In this document: positions 9,172-19,735 of the stretch, one piece after another
How the letters are laid out: every line of letters starts with the position of its first letter
Position numbering within the stretch: position 1 is the first letter of the stretch
NCBI GenBank assembly: GCA_006384855.1
Contig: VCJN01002282.1
Coordinates: 24,637-88,636 of the forward strand
From: Tetraselmis striata
Lineage: Eukaryota > Chlorophyta > Chlorodendrophyceae > Chlorodendrales > Chlorodendraceae
DNA: 64,000 bases
Reading direction: 5' to 3'
Translations under genes and position numbers: made by a program
Notes under the pieces: model-generated
What the model saw: the letters and a program-made list of their open reading frames with translations, nothing else
The model's database searches: none
What the model was told of the DNA's origin: nothing

Positions 9172-11228
9172 ATGGACACCGGAGTAGTTGGTGGCGGCAG
9201 CGCCCCGCCGACAGCCGACGCAGCGGAGGCTGGCGGCGCGCCAGCGAGCGACAACGAGGAACGCGAGGGCGAGGACCATGTAGAGGGGGGCGGCGACGAC
9301 TCGAGCAAGCGTTTCATCATCGCGTGGACAGCGGAGGCGCATAAGGTTTTGCTAGATGCTGCCCTTTTCGTGGGCCAGCCCGAGTATATTAAAAAGCGCA
9401 AGGGTACTGAAGGCTATATAAGAGTGGCGGCTCGCTTCGGGAAGATGCTGGCTCGGAAGAGCGTCCCGCACAAGGGCAAGCCCCAGGGCGACACCATAAA
9501 GAAGAGGCTGAGGAAGCTTATGGACATCTACGGCCCAGGCAAGGCGCGAGACGACAGCTACACTACACCTACAACGCGAGAGACAGCCTTGTCACACGCC
9601 AATCCCAGCCGTGCGCAGGTAGAGTACAGGGGGTATTTCAAACTGTTCGGCAAAGACAAGGACCTGCATGATCTAGCACATACGTACCTCGAGAAATGCA
9701 GCGAGACCAATGAAGCTATGCAGACAAAGAAGGATGCGCGGCAGAAGGCATAGCGTCACATAAAGGAGTCTGCTAGGCGGGGCAAAAAGCTGCAAAAGTA
9801 TGTGCCACACTGCCACCCAAAGATTAGGTTGCGCTACTCTTGTCTACCCTTATGGTGACGCCGTTGCACCGCGTTGATCGCTCACTGGTTGTCACAAGTA
9901 GTTGGAGGATGGCTGCTGCTAGGCGCAGCTCCGTTGGGCGGCCTTGGGCCTGGCGCCGCTGGCCTGGGCTCCCAGCTTGGCTTGGGCGCTAACTTGCTCT
10001 TGAATCTGTTGCCTATATTTCAGGGTGGCCATGGGTTTGTCTTTGTCATCTGCAAATGGCAGTAGGGGGGACGGTTTGTCGTCCTCTTCATAAGGTGGGA
10101 GTCAAGACTGCGTCTCAAGCTACACGGATGGATCCAGCGGCATCTCCTTCAAATCAGTGGAGAGCGGCGGTGGCGAGGGCGAGGATGAGATTATGGACGC
10201 TGTGGAGGTTATCGAGGTTTCCTCTGAAGGGATGGGGGTAATGTGATTTTTATGCATATGCGAAGTAATAACTGGCTTGAAATAATCGGGGATGAGTGTG
10301 ACACAGGTGACCCAAGCCCAGGTGATTGGGAATACATGGAAAAGGAGCAGGAAGTGCTGTGGCGAAGCAACCGAACACTTCTCTACAAGACCGTGTTACC
10401 TATGTGTTGAACCGGCTGGACTATTCCAACATGAGATATGGAGAAAAGGAGACCTGGGACTCCAACGTCATTACTGTGTGGGGAGCTGCTGTCCGGCATG
10501 TATTGTTGCTTGGACCCGAGGAGAAAGCTAAGAAGCTAGACGAGCTCTGCAAACAATGCAAAACAAAGCACACCACTGCCGGCTGGCCATATGCCAGTGT
10601 CTCATCGTCATGGAATGACATGTGGGATGCTATTTTGTTCAGCGCGGAGAAGCAGCAAGCCATGGATGCTGACACCATGACGCAAGTGTTGAAGAATGCT
10701 GTGAGTGTTATGGAGGGTCTTGGCAATAGGTGAGCTCGATTTGGACTGCAATAGATGTATGGCATTGCGGTTCTGGAGCAGCATGGAACATGATGTGTGT
10801 GTTGCTCCGGTGCTTGATGTGATGCAGAGTGGGGAATGAACGCCCCGCGACTGCGGACCGCCGTCCCCGGCTCACTGTAGCTGATTTGGCCAGTGATGAT
10901 GAACCGCCCTCAAAAACGAGGAGCGCGCACGAAGCAACGCTGGCACCAACATGCGGCCCGCGCAGACAAGAAGAACCATGCGGGCCGACGTAAGACAAGA
11001 AATGAAGACCCTATGGCTGGCGTGTTCGCCCTGTTCGCACAGAACCAAAGAAAGAACGATAAAGGCGAGCTGAAGCTGCGGGACAAGGAGCTGAAAGTGC
11101 GCCACATTGAAGCAGAAACGTCACGTAAGCAGGTTGAGAATGATACAGATGCAGCAGCTTAACCAGCAAACCAACATGATGCAAAAAATGTTTGAAATGT
11201 TCCAGCAGCAACAACGTCAGCCAAATCA
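9172..11228 (+). pseudogene. Myb/SANT-like protein of a Harbinger-type transposon, decayed
   Basis: The frame from the ATG at 9172 to 9753 (193 aa) starts acidic and contains a helical, basic, tryptophan-bearing domain ('FIIAWTAEAHKVLL ... IKKRLRKLMDIYG') resembling Myb/SANT-like DNA-binding proteins that accompany PIF/Harbinger transposases. Possible further coding pieces follow in other frames: an acidic stretch near 10120-10240, a helical piece at about 10340-10733, and a basic Gln-rich coiled coil at 10893-11228 whose frame shifts near 11145. Some gaps may be introns, but the frame changes inside the last piece point to decay. It faces a Harbinger-like transposase fragment (11418-11690), which fits the usual two-gene layout of such elements. 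Function is inferred, not shown. Confidence 0.45.
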
Positions 11229-11417
11229 GTAGATATGGAGCTGAGTAGAATGTGGCAGCACTCTTGCCACTGTAACCATCACACCTTGCCCGATGATGTA
11301 ATGCACGTTGTTCCCGGGCGCAAAGACGCCATTGCAGCCCGCATCAACATCATGCGGCTGGCAATATTGTGAACAGAGACACAGGAAACATAATAAGTGA
11401 AAACCATGCAGCATGAA

Positions 11418-11690
11418 TTACATACTGCCCATGAGGTTTTCCTCTAGGGTGGGCGGGGGCAGATGAAAAAAAGAGGAAACCTGATTCCCCTGCTCAAGGC
11501 ATGTGAGGCAGTTTACCAGCATTACACCTGCATTGTAGTACAAGCCGACTGGAGTTACGAGGACCCTCTGCGCATCTTTCTTGGCCAACCACGGGAACGT
11601 CATCTTGACAATACCAAATCCCCATTCCACGGACGTCCGAGGGGCATTCATAGCGGTGCTGTACCAGTCTTGAATAGACCCACGGCGCCG
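11418..11690 (-). pseudogene. C-terminal fragment of a Harbinger/DDE_4-type transposase
   Basis: The minus strand reads 'GSIQDWYSTAMNAPRTSVEW' then 'GFGIVKMTFPWLAKK' and 'NAGVMLVNCLTCLEQGNQ', ending in 'PPPTLEENL'. This is the region round the third catalytic acid (the E of SVEWGFG) and the C-terminus of a common DDE-superfamily transposase of the PIF/Harbinger kind. Upstream, the frame is broken near 11695 and the first two acids are missing, so it is a remnant. The recombinase element at 11790 begins about 100 bp away and may have displaced the rest. Confidence 0.6.
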
Positions 11691-11908
11691 CTCATGACGT
11701 TGAAATCCACATTACAATAGCAGCAGGATACGTGTCCGGACGGACGCCGATGCAGCACTGACTGCGTTAAGTCATCGTTACATTACCGGATTTCAAAGTT
11801 GAGTCTGGTTTTGCCAAAAAGGTCGCGCAGGCTGTTTTACACGGTCAAGAGCCGAAATTGGCAGGATGGTTTAGCGAAAGCGTGGAGGGAAAACGGAGTC
11901 AGGGGGGG

Positions 11909-12095
11909 CGCTGCGTGGAACGCAGCGAAAACTGGAAGATGGCAGGCTCAACTGTTCTGGCTGCTTTTATGTCTACTCGTGCTGCACCCAACAAAGGCGC
12001 AACAACAGTTACTAGTTCCCGTACCACTGCGCAGCACTTGTAGCTACAAAGCGGTTAGGTCAAGGATGGAAACCCCATAAACTAGTTTAGATCAT
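11909..12095 (-). repeat. A2 direct repeat
   Basis: This 187-bp repeat matches 14804-14990 in the same orientation with about one difference seen by eye. One border carries the palindrome CGCTGCGTGGAACGCAGCG, and the other ends TTTAGATCAT. The 27-bp B1 repeat overlaps its last bases (12094-12120) and is repeated at 11790-11816. Confidence 0.85.
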
Positions 12096-12173
12096 TTCAA
12101 AGTTGAGTCTGGTTTTGCCAGTCTTGAGCGAACGTAGAGAGCGGTGGATTGACGGAGAAGGGGTAGCGCCAAG

Positions 12174-13622
12174 TCATGAAGGAGGCACTGGGAAGGCCAC
12201 CGCTGCGGAGTCCTGTTGGACTTGGAAGTGGCGGAGGGGGGCGATGTGTCCAAAGAAGAACCACGCGCCAGGAGAAGGAAGAACGTTGGGGTCGATGTAG
12301 TCCAGAACGACATCAGAGTTAGTGGCCCAACCGCCTTGGTAGCGGATGTGGGACAGTGGCACTCCGATGGCGTTTGCTGCAGAGGCTGCGCCCTTGCGTA
12401 GACTGTGTGAAGTCCAGGAAGTGCCAGCAGGGGGGGCAGCGTTGACTAGGTTGACGGCTGTAGACAGCCAGTCTGACATCGTAGCCGCAGTCCAAGGTTT
12501 CGACTGCTCAGCCACATTGACAGCCCAGAAGTTGGAGGCAGCCAAGCCAACAGAAACCAGGGGAACAGATTGGACGTTGTCGATGAAGTGGTGCAAAAGA
12601 CGTGCCACTCGAGGGTGCTCGGACACCGGAAGGAGAAGTACGCGCAGGTCGTCGGGTCCCCGTCGGCCAGCGCGACCTTTCTCGCGGTACACTTGCAGGG
12701 TGATGTTGTAGTCGTCGACATGCATGTCTCGCACTCGACAGGACACGCCAGTGAGGCCCCTGGCAAAGAACATAAAGTTGACAACCGAGGCCAGGAGGGC
12801 TCGGAAGTTGTGGTGGTACTCTGGGTAGGGAGCAGACACAATCAGCTCGGCCTTTGTGACGAAGCGGTAAGCCACATCCGCAGGCAGAGGGACACGCAAA
12901 GGGGCAGCGTCCAGTCGGCGCTGACGCAGCATCAGCCCACGCCTTGCTGAAGTTAAGTGCATGCTGTCCTTGGCGATTGGGTCGAGGTTGTGCAGCTCGA
13001 AGAACGTGTTGATCGCAGACAGGTAAGGTTGCAGTGACTTAGCGGCGATGTGCCCCCGCTCGCCGATCCAGGCAACGTACCGAACGACAGTCGCAGTAGT
13101 CGCCTCCAGCGGGCTGATGTTCTCGGAGTCGTGGCAGAATTCCGCGAACTGAGACAGCCGGCCGGCATAGCTCTTGAGTGTCTGAGCGCCGAGGGAGCTG
13201 GAGAGTAGGTCGAGCGTCCGCTGGCCCAGCTCGTCTGAGCCGAACGCGTCCTGCAGTCGGGCTCGCAATGAAGCAGCCCAGGGAGCGACAGCTTCGGGCT
13301 CGTCAATTACGTAAGTGCGTTGTTTTACTGACAGAGTTCCACCGGTACGACTACTGCTCGCAAAGTACGCGGCAGCAGCAGTTAGGTTCCCGGCGGTTGG
13401 CCGGTAGCTGCTGGACGGGTTTGTAGTAGCATCGGTACGGGTTTGCGGGGCTAGGTTCAGGTAAGAGGGCCGCCCCGCGCGCCCTTCGCGCTCGTAGCGC
13501 CTGTCTCGCGCGTAACGTACCCGCGCGAAACTTGGTCGTTGCGAACCAGTTGTAACACGTAGTGTAACAACCGACGGACGCAGTGGTGGAATGGTACGGG
13601 AGGCGGTTAGTTGAGCCGCCAT
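12174..13622 (-). CDS. Tyrosine recombinase (YR) of mobile element
   Basis: A 482-aa protein from the first ATG (13622). An upstream open stretch to 13799 has no ATG, and the homologous copy at 4284 begins at the same Met. Residues about 140-235 form a SAM-like core-binding domain ('TLKSYAGRLSQFAEFCHD'). Residues about 260-460 form the catalytic domain with all expected residues: Arg288, Lys315, His406-x-x-Arg409 in 'SHSLRKG', Trp432 in GGWA, and the nucleophile Tyr442 in 'LDYIDP'. It should cut and rejoin DNA through a 3'-phosphotyrosine, integrating circular element DNA. It lies 213 bp downstream of the gag-like ORF. It appears intact, unlike the copies at 1 and 4284. Known DIRS/PAT and Crypton elements carry related enzymes. 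Confidence 0.85.
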   Translation of the reverse strand: MAAQLTASRTIPPLRPSVVTLRVTTGSQRPSFARVRYARDRRYEREGRAGRPSYLNLAPQTRTDATTNPSSSYRPTAGNLTAAAAYFASSSRTGGTLSVKQRTYVIDEPEAVAPWAASLRARLQDAFGSDELGQRTLDLLSSSLGAQTLKSYAGRLSQFAEFCHDSENISPLEATTATVVRYVAWIGERGHIAAKSLQPYLSAINTFFELHNLDPIAKDSMHLTSARRGLMLRQRRLDAAPLRVPLPADVAYRFVTKAELIVSAPYPEYHHNFRALLASVVNFMFFARGLTGVSCRVRDMHVDDYNITLQVYREKGRAGRRGPDDLRVLLLPVSEHPRVARLLHHFIDNVQSVPLVSVGLAASNFWAVNVAEQSKPWTAATMSDWLSTAVNLVNAAPPAGTSWTSHSLRKGAASAANAIGVPLSHIRYQGGWATNSDVVLDYIDPNVLPSPGAWFFFGHIAPLRHFQVQQDSAAVAFPVPPS

Positions 13623-13835
13623 GTGCAGGTGTGCGGATGGTTGAGCCGCACTCGGCTGTAGCTGTGAGAAGCGCCGCACCGAGGAAGGTCTAAAGGAAGT
13701 CTGTAAGGTGGGGGGGTCAGGTCCTGACACAGGGCGCTCATCCCGCCGTTGAGCTGCAAGGGTGCGTCTTGCGGCGGTCACCGAAAGGTGGCCTCGCAAG
13801 GCTCCTGCAGCTCCGACGAAAGGCGCCCCACACCG

Positions 13836-14690
13836 TCACTTGTGCTCACCTTCGCGGCCACGTCCACGTCCGCCGCCACGTCCTCGCCCACGCCCGCGAC
13901 ATGCAGCTGCAGCCGCTACTCGAGAAGTAGCGGTCGCCTTGGCGCTGCTGGCAACGGTCGCTTCGAAGACACGACGCTCGTAGTCCCTCATGAGGTCCCC
14001 AAAAATCGCAGAACCCAGATGCTCCGAAGCAGGCTGGAAATGCTGAGCTCGCAGCACGTCCAGAACACCTTGGTCACCGTGCACACGCTTGATCTCATTT
14101 AGCTTCCGCAGGAAGGCTAGACGAAAACGAAACGCCTTGTCGATGGCCTCGGCGTAATTCCGAGCTCTCGCGAGGTAGGGGGTGAAGTCCTGGTTGGTGG
14201 CGGGGACGTACGGTAGCAGCTCGTCGAGCGCCACGAAAAGGGCGGCCATGTGGGCCCCGAAACACGACATCCACAAGTACTCCTCCTGGGCCGGCAGACG
14301 CCGGTCATCCTGCTTGAGGTACTCGTTCGTTAGGTCGGTGCTCAAAGGGAAAAGTCCAGGCACTCGGCTGACCGGTCGAACGGCCTCGTAACCATACTCT
14401 GCTCTCTGCAGTAGCTCTGGCACCGCGAGGTAATCATCCTCGGCACTCACGGATTTTGCTCCGACACGGCCGCTCTGGGCTAGCTCTAGCAAGTCGGGGC
14501 GCTCTGCGGCTCCCCCGCTGCCTGTCGGCTGTCCCGCGAAGCGCTGCCCTGAGCCGGAGCCATGTGCCCCTTCTCCATCAACAACGCGATCACGAGCCGT
14601 CAATTGTGCCACAGCTGTAGCCAGCGCACGCACATCTGCTTGCAACGACTCCAGCGTCGGCTCGGCGACGGGTTCTTCTCCATCTGGCAT
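13836..14690 (-). CDS. Gag-like ORF1 of recombinase element
   Basis: A 284-aa protein. The ATG at 14690 starts an acidic tail, then a short amphipathic helix (residues about 10-30, 'TLESLQADVRALATAVAQL'), a Gly/Ser linker, a conserved mostly helical domain (about 65-235) and an Arg/Gly-rich C-terminus (about 255-282) suited to nucleic-acid binding. No CCHC knuckle, protease or reverse transcriptase motif is present. It has the size and position of a retroelement gag, placed between repeat A1 and the recombinase. The role in packaging or binding element nucleic acid is inferred. The homologue at 2449-3336 carries a nonsense mutation. Confidence 0.6.
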   Translation of the reverse strand: MPDGEEPVAEPTLESLQADVRALATAVAQLTARDRVVDGEGAHGSGSGQRFAGQPTGSGGAAERPDLLELAQSGRVGAKSVSAEDDYLAVPELLQRAEYGYEAVRPVSRVPGLFPLSTDLTNEYLKQDDRRLPAQEEYLWMSCFGAHMAALFVALDELLPYVPATNQDFTPYLARARNYAEAIDKAFRFRLAFLRKLNEIKRVHGDQGVLDVLRAQHFQPASEHLGSAIFGDLMRDYERRVFEATVASSAKATATSRVAAAAACRGRGRGRGGGRGRGREGEHK

Positions 14691-14803
14691 GGTAACGCAC
14701 GGACGTACGGACGAGAATATCACACTCGGGTGGCGAGCCGGGTGTGGTCTTGAACAACCTGGGGTGACCTTGCTCGCAACTGGTTACGAGACAGTTTTTA
14801 CAT

Positions 14804-14990
14804 CGCTGCGTGGAACGCAGCGAAAACTGGAAGATGGCAGGCTCAGCTGTTCTGGCTGCTTTTATGTCTACTCGTGCTGCACCCAACAAAGGCGCAACAA
14901 CAGTTACTAGTTCCCGTACCACTGCGCAGCACTTGTAGCTACAAAGCGGTTAGGTCAAGGATGGAAACCCCATAAACTAGTTTAGATCAT
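14804..14990 (-). repeat. A1 direct repeat (5' end of element)
   Basis: This is the 187-bp partner of 11909-12095 and the outer 5' end of the recombinase element. Just inside it, 14691-14803 is the likely 5' leader of ORF1. The start-proximal part contains TTTATGTCTACTC and may hold the promoter, but no clear TATA box is seen. Confidence 0.8.
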
Positions 14991-15732
14991 ACTTATCGAT
15001 GGAAATCCACGCGGGTCGACCCTGTGCATTTCAGGTTTGATCAACACACCAAGGCGCCCAGAAGCGGCTTACCGGTACTGGTGTGAATTACAAAAAGGGC
15101 AGTTCCCCTTTTGTACGACCTCGTGTAAGATTGTTCTGCGGAATATACTATTCAGAAAGTACGGGTAACACAATACGAAGGGCGGCAAAACACGGCTACA
15201 GGGCAGGCTCGGCCTGCCGTTATTTCAAGTTAGATTGCCACCCACGCGCCAAAATCCTTAGTACGAGGTAATATAGACACTGTTGGTCGATTTCCCAGTC
15301 GTGCAATCTTGGGTAAACTGGGCGGCGGGGACGGCGGCGGACATCGTCATCACGAGCGACAAAATGACAGCTGCAAGAACTGGTACTGTACCTGTAGCGA
15401 CTAAGCCCGTCGTGCTCTCTCATAAGCACTCAGCTGACCCCGGTAGCCAGCAAGCCCCCGCGGCTGAGGGCTTACCGCCTGCTCGGTAGTTGACGTATTA
15501 CGGTAGCAGACAACGTTACGGATGCGGTAGACAGACCTGGCACGGAGTGGTCTTCACGTACTGCTGACGCGGCCGGAGGGGAGATGCCGGAGGAGCTCCA
15601 CGAATATCAGGCCTACCAGCCGCAGCATTAACTACTGTGGGATACGAGAAAAATACGCGTGTACGAACGGTGCTGTCGTCATCGCGGGGGTTCGTCGCCG
15701 CAGGTGGCGGTGGAGCCACAGCAGATGACACT
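14991..15732 (+). other. Spacer and probable 5' region of the RING-CH gene
   Basis: No gene or recognisable repeat was found. The frame of the RING-CH protein is open from about 15630, after a TAA, but the first ATG is at 15733. The transcript start probably lies in this stretch; no convincing TATA box was seen. Confidence 0.4.
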
Positions 15733-18700
15733 ATGACAGCACCCGGCCACTGCCCCCGTGGCGCTGAGACACTGCTGGATGATGTCAGCCAGACGCGCAT
15801 TGCGGCGGACGTCGATGCTGAGCTGCCTGGAACCGCCCAGCTGGACGCCAGCCGTGAGCAACCGGCTACAACAGCAGCACAACCTGGAGGCGGGCACGAT
15901 GATGTCGGTCATTTTCAGCATGTTGCTGCTAGTCGTACTTTTTATTGCGGCATGGTGAATCATAGTACACGTACTAGTACATCCGTATCGGTGCCACCCT
16001 CAGCAACAGCAACGATAACCACCGCAACACCGACGACATGTTCACCGGCTGCGAGTGGGAGTGCCAGTACTAGTAAGGCCAGCCGGGACGCCTGTGCTAC
16101 CGACGTGGATGATGCCTGCAGAATTTCAGGCAAGGATGGCGGCAGCCAGTCGGTGGAGCTGGCCGAGTGCCGGATATGTATGGACGAGGAGGTCCAGGAC
16201 AGCCTGGTGCGGGCCTGCGCATGCTCAGGCAGCCTCACCTGGGCGCACACCAGCTGTCTGGAGAAATGGATCATGGAGCGCGGCGGTGCTGTCACCTGCG
16301 AGATATGCAAGCAACCTTACAGAGTATGCTACGCCCCCGCGGGAAGCCCCTGGGCTCTATCGCTGCCCCCCCCCCCCCCCCCCCCCCCCGCCCTGTCGCT
16401 CTTGCGCAGCATTGCTACTCAGAATCAGAAGTATGCCGGTAGAAGGGGTGCATGTTCACGCTGCATTTTAAGACCCAGCTATGAGCACTACCCGTATGTA
16501 GTACTCGTACCGCACAGGTATAATGGGTCGATATTTTGACAAGTCTGGCGGTACGAATCAAATGCGCCCAATATGCTGATCATAAATTCCTACATCACCA
16601 CTTGACGCTCGTACGCGCGGAGCGTGCGAGTACTGATATAGTCGCTACTCATTTTTCAGCACCGTCAAAAAATCTGTTAAAAGTAAAAGTAAAGTTCGCG
16701 CCGGGACATCGGCCGAAGCCGCCCCAACAATTGACCTCGTGCGCCAACTGCAGTCGTAGGTCTGGCATAGCCCATAGACCATTGCCTCATTCGAACCCCG
16801 AAGGACTAATGCATCAACCGGGTAAACCCGGGACACGCCGGGCCGATATTGCCGAAATACATCAGCCAGGAATCGAACCCGGGTCTCTCGCATACGAGAC
16901 GACCGCTGCTCTACCGAGCGGACAAGGGATGTACCTTGTCATATCTGTTATCAGCTACAGCAGGGTGCCGGTACAGATATATACGGCGTGAACTCTTTAA
17001 AAAATCGGCGCTCGGAAAGGTGCCGATCGGAGTTGGATGTCATCATCCTCTAGCAACTAAGGCTCGCAGGACATCGTGTCGTTTTTAGACAACCCCAATG
17101 CAAAAAAATGGTTTTCCTACAACCCTAATACAATGGCCTACCGCGCGACTCGCATCCGATAAAATGCGATATAATTGTTGTGTACATGTACTCGCCCCGC
17201 GCGGGAGGATTTTCCCTGCGTAGGGGGCCGTTAGGTTCAGCGCAATAGCAGAATATGAGAGTATTGATGGCCAGCCCCACAACATACCCTGGACGATGCT
17301 CTAGTAGGTGACCATATGGATCCACCCGCTGACTCGGGGCTGCACCCCTGCGCAGTACGGGCTGAAGCCCGGGTGTATCAAAGTGAAAGCGGACATCGGT
17401 TGTAGTTGAGCCGGTTTTGGAGCCGACCTTGTAGTTTTGGCCGTTTTGCGGGAATTGCTCGCTTGCTTGCATCCTGTCGCGGCGGGAAGCGCGCAGATTT
17501 GTGAATGTGTTCCACGATGTTAGACCTAACTCATGGCATGCAGCCGTACACATAGAACGCATATACGTGCTAAACACAAATCACGTCCTCGTGACATTGG
17601 GTTATCAAATCCATTACAAGTCTTGAACAATGACACGTACACATATGGCTCTTAATGCAAGAGGACAACAAACGCCATTCAGGGCTGCCCCCACGCATGT
17701 CTTGATGTCATGCTCACGTGTAGCACATGGAAGGGCGCGGCCGGAAACGAAGGCGAGGGCTGATTATGGGCGCCCAATTATACAATTAGAACCACCCAAT
17801 TTAACAAGGGGGCAAGACTTTTGTGGGCAGGTGTATACCGGTCCGAACCGGGCCGAGGATCACACCACAGGAGCTGTACGAGGTACTGTCCGAACACCCC
17901 TCTTGCTCCCGAGGAGAGGGCGGACCGGAAAATCTGGGTACAGATCCAAGGACAGGAGCCATGAGAGCCTAATTATCCGCACTTGAGGCTTGATGTAGGA
18001 CAATCTTGGGAATTGATGATCGCATCACCGTAAGCTACAAATCGCACTTGCACCAATCATAGCAAAACCCGTGAAATCTTGAAATTTGTGCCTCAAGTGC
18101 GAGTCACGCCCCGGTATTGCCATGCAGGTTCGCCACCTTAGCTCCGAAACCAAAAATATACGACTATTGAGCGCGTGCTCGTACTCGTACGAGGTATATG
18201 CCCCGTACAGGGTACGGAAGTCGTAGTCGTACTAGGCTGTTGTCAGCTAGTGTATACTCAACTAGCATGCAGCATCATGACAGGAAGTAATGAAAAACCG
18301 CAGTCGTGGCGCAGCAGTCGCTAGACAGCCCGGAATGATGAACAAACAGGTTCAGTGTCGATCGGACGTTTGCACGATGCTCGCCCTGGTTGCAGACGGT
18401 AAAACCCGACTTTGTACACTTGTATGAATACGGGGTATGGTACTACGGTACGGTTGTACACTTGCCCCCAGTACCAGCCTGCTGTAGGTGGAGATTCTTT
18501 AAAACAGTCGCATGTACCAGGATATAAATAGTAGTCGCTATCGCTACAATATCTGGAACGGTCCTGCTGGAGGCGTTGATATTGGCAGCCAACGTGGCAA
18601 CAAGAACACTGCGAATAAGAACCTGCCCTGCCTGTTTGAGTTCAAATGTAAACGGAGCTTTCGCGGACCTGTAGCGATTGCTCCTATAGGTTGCATGCAA

Positions 18701-19697
18701 GAGCCAAATTCAAGGCTTACATGTGAAGGGATGTTGTGCGTTCGTCGGCACCCACGGTCAATACACGCTCCAGTAGGACTCGCTACTGTCCCCCGGGTGA
18801 AGCGGCGCCGGTATGGATCCACATACAGTCGCCCATGATGCCGGTCAATGGTCATGAATGGTCAGATATATGGGCGATGATGACGCAGGCGGCCGCGCTC
18901 CCCTGACTCGCGGCCTGGACTCCGCGCCCCCCCCCCCCCCCCTGCAGGAGGACATCATGGCGCGCGTCCGAGAGTCGATGGCCCTGCAGGGCATGCCCTT
19001 CTTCATGGACATCGCGGGGCAGGGACGCTTCATGCAGGGCGGGCAGCACCGCCCCGGGATGGCTGGCGACCGCAACCTGCCGCCCCATGCGCTGGTGGTG
19101 TTTGGCCCCGCTCGGGACTGGGACTCCGAGGCGGCGGGCATCTTCGCACGAAGGCAGCAGCACGAGCAGGTGAGCCGCGGCTCCGCCGCGCCTGCTGGCT
19201 GCACTGCTGAAACACGAAAGATCGCAGAAGGCACAACAGCTTGACAGCACTGCTGATGTTTTGGATGTAACCAACGTGTGTGTGTGTGTGCATGTCTATG
19301 CATCTACATATTTGTGGTGTGTGTATTCCTATATATGTATGTCTATATACAGATTCATATCATGTCTAGTACCTAAAAGGAGAGGAAGAGAGAGAGGGAG
19401 GGAGTAGCCTTACATGGAGCTGTAGGTGGTTCAACGGCATCTCTGGATCCCAATTGCGTAAACTGCTCCGCCCTCCTCGTGGGAGAGGGATGAGGTGTGG
19501 TCCCACGGGTGAGCGACCAGTATGTCGGCGCCTTTGCTATCAGGTATCTGCTAATTGGGCCCGGGGTTCCATGGCCGCTCCCAAAGCGGGCGGCTGACAA
19601 TGCCAGCTCCGGCTGTTGAGGTGCCCCACGCTCTATGTACGCAAACCATTCTTTTTTTATCCCTGTCAAAGTATTGAAATTTGTGACAGCTGAATCG

Positions 19698-19735
<38 letters not shown>

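Larger units (their letters stand above)
11790..14990 (-). mobile_element. Gag + tyrosine-recombinase element with split direct repeats, no reverse transcriptase
   Basis: The element is about 3.2 kb. In its own sense the order is A1 (14990 to 14804), gag-like ORF (14690 to 13836), tyrosine recombinase (13622 to 12174), B1 (12120 to 12094), A2 (12095 to 11909), a 92-bp spacer, then B2 (11816 to 11790). Both A copies are 187 bp and nearly identical; both B copies are 27 bp. Split direct repeats of the A1...B1A2...B2 type are known from PAT/Kangaroo-like DIRS retroelements, which also encode reverse transcriptase and RNase H. Here only 213 bp separate the two genes, leaving no room for them. There is no target duplication, as expected for recombinase-mediated insertion. 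The near-identity of the repeats suggests recent activity, perhaps with help from an autonomous relative. Confidence 0.75.

Noticed and set aside
16850-16940. Stand-alone tRNA gene on the minus strand
   Set aside because: The A and B boxes are good, but the same head occurs at 6560 and 8617 joined to a common SINE body and tail with target duplications.
17125-17577. 150-codon minus-strand frame in the RING-CH intron
   Set aside because: No recognisable domain, atypical composition and no supporting signals; treated as chance.
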